A stretch of DNA of 64,000 nt. Origin: Clarireedia homoeocarpa. Its lineage: Eukaryota; Ascomycota; Leotiomycetes; Helotiales; Rutstroemiaceae. The notes beneath the pieces are model-generated. The model did no database searches, was not told the origin of the DNA, and saw nothing but the letters and a program-made list of their open reading frames with translations. Below, piece by piece: positions 60,302 through 64,000 of the stretch (position 1 is its first letter; each line of letters begins with the position of its first letter). The DNA lies in contig LNKV01000022.1 in assembly GCA_001465935.1 (NCBI GenBank), positions 124,001 through 188,000 of the forward strand, written 5' to 3'. The position numbers and the translations under genes are program-made.

Positions 60302-60984
60302 TCATGATGCACCAACCGGTCCTTCTCCACCAGGTACTAACTGCATAGTCATTCTCGTAAGCATATCTCTTTTCTCTTTCTCTTCGACATCCAAGAGAGC
60401 ACAGAGATGCAAAGATAACTTACCATCGCAATACCATTTCCATTCAAGAGAATCTTTGGCAGTTTGGTTTGGTTTCCGAGGTAATCGCTAGATTGGGGGA
60501 GGGGTTAGTGAGTGGGTGGGGCGGGGAGATGGATGATGGATGCGTGAGGGGGGATGAGACAGGACGTACAATTCTGTGACGTCTTCGAGGACCATGTCTG
60601 GAGCGGTTTGTTAGTTGTGTGTGGACCTGTATTTGGAAGAAGGTGTGAGGAATGGGGAATAAGGGCAGAAGCTCAGGGAAGAGAGGGGGGATGACAAGTC
60701 AGGGGATTTGGTAGAGATAGGAGAAGGAGATACTTACTGACGTAGTCATCGAAACCCATAAGAGTGCCGGTGAATTCTGAGGTATCAGTTAGTTAGGACG
60801 TTGGATGCACGGGTAGGGGAGGCCAAAGGAAGGAAGGCTGTTCTACGTGCCTTTGTCGCCTTTCATCACAACCCAGATCTTAGAACCAACGCATTTGTCG
60901 ATGAGTTCTGTTTAGGGTTAATGGATATCTATTATGAGGAAAAGGTAGGGGTAACGAACCGAGGGGTAGTAATTGTGTGGCCAT
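60302..60984 (-). CDS. lsm5: U6 snRNA-associated Sm-like protein LSm5
   Basis: Six exons, 60984-60960, 60907-60851, 60776-60738, 60597-60570, 60487-60424 and 60340-60302, give 83 residues. No single exon exceeds 64 nt, so the gene is invisible as an open frame. The protein begins MATQLLPLELIDKCVGSKIW, continues with the Sm1 core EFTGTLMGFDDYVNMVLEDV, then the Sm2 motif ILLNGNGIAMLVPGG, and ends VGAS. These match LSm5 in length and in each family motif. LSm5 is part of the nuclear LSm2-8 ring, which binds the U6 3' end for splicing, and the cytoplasmic LSm1-7 ring in mRNA decay. Five introns interrupt this tiny gene. Intron 2 (60850-60777) starts with GC rather than GT; the alternative GT four bases further on breaks the frame. 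Divergent from the exonuclease gene. Confidence 0.93.
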
Positions 60985-61487
60985 TTTGAGGTTCTGTATG
61001 AGGCAGAGATCGAGGTGTCTGAGATTGAGATGTGTTAGTGTTTCTCTGAAGACGAGCTGTTCTCCAACTGAAACTGTTCTGCATCCTCAAACCCGTCAAA
61101 CCATAGTCTTAATTCACCGACGATCACATCGCAAACAAGGGTACGCTGATGGTTAGGTGCACGTGAAGATGACTGTAAGGTGACAGAAATTTCGACTCAC
61201 AAAGAAAGACTTGTAGATCAGTCAAAGCCAACGAAAACAGACCACGTCAGCCGTTTGCTATTTCTTTCGTTGTTTGATATCTCGTTGCTCGACCTCAATA
61301 TTTAAACGTGCTTCTCGTGCTTCACAGAGTTCGTCTACTCATCGTTCGTTCGTCAACTGTTTTCCTAATATTACCGCCTCAGGCATCAATAGCATTCTTT
61401 CCTAACATCAACCTCCAGGCAACGATTGGTGATCGATCGTCCAAACCTCCACTCCTCAACAGGACCACACATACGAATGCTCGTGTC
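60985..61487. promoter_or_regulatory. Shared divergent promoter (lsm5 / exonuclease)
   Basis: The 503 bp between the two start codons must carry the promoters of both nucleic-acid genes. The + frame is open from about 61308 to 61488 but lacks an ATG, so I treat it as leader. No clear TATA box is seen. Confidence 0.45.
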
Positions 61488-63326
61488 ATGCTCCTTAGCA
61501 ATCATGGAGCATCAAAATTGGGCAAGTCACTTCGAAGTCCCATTATGACAAGTATAGGCTCTTTTCATGCAACTACAAATATGGCAGCATCCGAGGGCAT
61601 GAGATCTAGTATTGCAGCTATTCGAGGGCAAAGACCTGGGTATGCATCTTTCTTTGCAGAGGAGTAGTAGTGTGTGAATATCTCTGAAGCTAATGTATTT
61701 TACTGCAGTCCCTCAGTTATTCGATCAATGAGTATGAACTCGCAGAATATATGGCATCCATGCCATGGTATTGTCTTTAAAGATGCTACGGGTGCGGGGC
61801 AGTCGAGAGCATTGAGCGCGGTGGCAGTGGCGACTCATGATCAGGAAGTCGCTTTCCATTCAAATGCAGAGGATAATTATGTGTTGGCGAGCTCGAATTT
61901 CGAAGATCTAACCACGCCAGAGACAGCTGTGGCTCCTGTCGAGGAAGAGGCAACTGCAGAGGAGATTGTAGAAGATCCAGAACAGAATGAACTCCCCCTT
62001 TCCGAATCGAAGTTTAAGATGACTGAGGAGCTATTTCGAAAAGCAAAGGACGCGGCACCAGAATCGCCTGAGTCTTACTGGTCTTACAGTTTATATCGTG
62101 GTCCCGAAGTCGATGGCACGCCACAGAAAGTCAAGGTGCATTATTGTCAAACTAAGAACACCACCGACCGCGTCATAAAAGACTACTTTTTGGGCCAGAA
62201 AGTTGTGGGGTTTGACATAGAATGGAAGGCGGAAGCACGCGCAGTCGATGGAATCAAGAAGAATGTTTCTCTGGTCCAATTGGCCACGGAGGAACGTATT
62301 GGTCTCTTCCACATCGCGTTATTCCCAAAAGACGACCGCGCCGATCTTGTTGCGCCGAACTTGAAGAAGATAATGGAGGATCCAGAGGTCACCAAGGTTG
62401 GGGTATCTATAAGAGCAGATTGTACACGACTGCGAAATCATCTTGGCATTGAGTCTGTCTCTCTTTTCGAACTCAGTCACTTATACCGACTTGTTAAGTT
62501 CTCCCAATCCAAGGACTACAAGTTGATCAATAAGCGGTTAGTGGCGCTAGCAACTCAAGTTCAAGAACACTTTCATCTCCCTATGTTCAAGGGAGATGTG
62601 AGACAAAGTGATTGGAGTCAGGCATTGCGAATGGATCAAATCATCTATGCTGCGTCGGATTCATACGCTTGTATCCATCTGTATAATACAATAGAGCTCA
62701 AACGTCAAGCTCTAGATCCCATGCCACCTCGACCCTATCACCTCGACGAAGACAAACCCATCCGTCTAGCAGAAAATGTTCTCGTTCCCCCTGAAGATAC
62801 ATCCGAGGAGGTCGAACCGGAGCCCGAAGACTTACCCAAGCCCAAGAGAAAATATACCCGCCGCAAACCCACCACCCCTCAACCTCTCACCCTCGATGCT
62901 GATATCTCTCTCGAAGACTCTGACTCCGATTCCGACTATGTCGACCCCGAATTCAAACCCAACTCCAAAAAGTCCTCCCTACCATCCTCCGAATGCGATA
63001 AATCCCCCATCGTTCTCTCAGCCGAAGTTCTTGCCGCCCTCCATCGCGACACTCACCCCACCTCCAAAGCCGCTGCCTCCTCCCTCCGCGCGTATTTCAT
63101 CTGGTACCACAACCCCTCTCTTTCGCTCACGGACATTGCGGCTCTGTTGCGTGATCCGCCGTTGAGTGTGAGTACTGTGGTTACTTATATACTGGGGGCG
63201 GTGAGCAGCGAGGGCTTCGAGTTTGAGGAGGAGAGGATGATGGAGTTGGTGGGGACGTTGTCGAAGGAGGCGCTTTGGATGCGACATAGGGGGTTGGCGA
63301 AGTTGCTGGATATGGGGGGGTACTGA
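61488..63326 (+). CDS. DEDDy 3'-5' exonuclease-domain protein (WRN-exonuclease-like)
   Basis: Two exons, 61488-61639 and 61709-63326, give 589 residues; the 69-nt intron has donor gtatgc and acceptor tgcag. The start is the first ATG in frame. The exonuclease domain spans about residues 185-365. Motif I is GFDIEW (Asp220, Glu222), motif II VGVSIRADCTRLRN, and motif III IIYAASDSYACIHLY with the Tyr-x3-Asp pattern of the DEDDy type. It resembles the Werner-syndrome exonuclease rather than the RNase D/Rrp6 branch, because no HRDC domain follows. After it come a basic patch (PKPKRKYTRRKPTTPQP) and an acidic Asp/Ser segment. A C-terminal helical region follows (LRAYFIWYHNPSLSLTDIAA to the end), probably a winged-helix or HTH-like module. 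The N-terminus (SLRSPIMTSIGSFHATTNM) could be a mitochondrial presequence, but this is weak. Role: DNA or RNA end processing. Confidence 0.82.
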
Positions 63327-64000
63327 TTTTTGGATGGGTGGGATACGTTGGGATGGGATGGGATGGAATGGAATGGGATTTGGGAGTGGAAAATTGGCGT
63401 TTGAGAGGAAATAGTCGGATTCATTTAACCTAGAGCATGCATACATACATGACTGGATGAGAAAACACCATGGACGAACAGGATATGGATATGGCCATGG
63501 TCATGGTCATGGTTTTTGGCCATTGGGTTGAAGGAAATTGGAACAATCCATGCCAAATATAAGATCGAATCTTATATATTACAAATTTGCAATATAGAGA
63601 GGTATTAGTCCCTGAGGAACTTGTCGACTTGGTGCAATATCATTATGCAGTCAGGCTAGTTGGAAGAGTGTAGGATTATTATAAAGAATTCTTGCAATAC
63701 ATATATATATATTATAAATTACTTCTCACTCCTTAAAAATTCTGCTAGAGCCAAAAGTTTTTGATTTGATCCTCCTTTTAATGTAAAAATTAGAATGGCA
63801 ATAAGCGCGGATAGATGGTCTACTTGCGCTGCGATGGGATGGAGCAGAGTGGAAGAGAATGGAATACAGTAAGACATTAGAACTATGGGATTGAGATTCA
63901 CGGGTATGTAAACTGACTAGTGTGGCAAATAGAGGTGGGATTGGAATGGTATAGGAGAGTAACAAACATTGAAGATTCGCTAATGGTGATTAGCTAGCTA
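63327..64000. other. 3' flank of the exonuclease gene, no supported gene
   Basis: AT-rich non-coding sequence with a ggatatgg/catggtcatggtcatgg microsatellite (63480-63515) and tatatatat (63700-63712). The short frames at 63018-63446 (-) are antisense to the coding region or chance. Confidence 0.5.

Noticed and set aside
1..64000. CRISPR arrays, rRNA, tRNA genes and bacterial operons
   Set aside because: No regularly spaced repeats with unique spacers, no TTCGAATCC-type tRNA arms with matching stems noticed, and the genome is clearly eukaryotic with spliceosomal introns. A dedicated tRNA scan was not possible, so a diverged or intron-bearing tRNA could be missed.

Overview
The window is nuclear DNA from a filamentous ascomycete (Pezizomycotina). 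Genes carry short introns (about 49-79 nt) with GTAWGT-like donors, CTAAC-type branch sites and CAG/TAG acceptors. Many families are typical of filamentous fungi: a HET domain, a CBM1 feruloyl esterase, a large hybrid histidine kinase and a GPI-type Ser/Thr-rich wall protein. A leotiomycete-like fungus fits best by impression, but the sequence alone does not prove the class. I see no plasmid, phage, mitochondrial, CRISPR, rRNA or convincing tRNA features. Most genes needed splicing by eye, so exon boundaries are given in the entries.

Layout. 1-2658: intergenic, with two short inverted-repeat elements that look like MITEs. 2659-3748 (+): secreted CBM1 feruloyl esterase. 4001-6646 (-): HET-domain protein with about 16 ankyrin repeats, ended by a small deletion, with a decayed repeat behind it (3875-4000). 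7006-7230: a 55-bp exact duplication next to the only N. 7579-9279 (-): catalase. 11208-13405 (-): F-box/LRR protein whose F-box is split by an intron. 16210-18421 (-): ING/PHD chromatin reader. 19056-20219 (-): cis-prenyltransferase (Rer2 type), divergent from 20674-21563 (+), a Dsc2-like rhomboid pseudoprotease. 22376-25605 (-): Uds1-domain coiled-coil protein.

27148-30849 (-) is a repeat-rich, probably GPI-anchored surface protein. It is divergent from 32427-34946 (+), a single-pass membrane protein with a pepsin-like ectodomain that lacks both catalytic aspartates. 36004-38816 (-): M13 (neprilysin-like) zinc peptidase. 39960-41560 (-): a broken RBR/IBR ubiquitin-ligase-like gene, followed at 41866-42057 by an integrase fragment. 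42880-49356 (+): GAF-PAS-PAS hybrid histidine kinase of about 2140 residues with a short upstream ORF. 51672-54963 (+): basic, disordered, probably nuclear protein of unknown function. 55157-55708: a possible small ORF carrying a diverged peptide repeat. 57333-59843 (+): low-complexity protein with a Cys-rich motif. 60302-60984 (-): LSM5, six exons including a GC-AG intron, too fragmented to show as an open frame. It is divergent from 61488-63326 (+), a DEDDy 3'-5' exonuclease.

The genes do not form an evident biosynthetic cluster. Themes are cell surface and secretion (esterase, GPI protein, pepsin-like receptor, M13 peptidase), protein turnover (F-box, Dsc2-like, RBR relic), RNA/DNA metabolism (LSM5, exonuclease, ING) and signalling or non-self recognition (histidine kinase, HET-ankyrin). 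Decay is concentrated at 3.9-7.2 kb and 39.9-42.1 kb.
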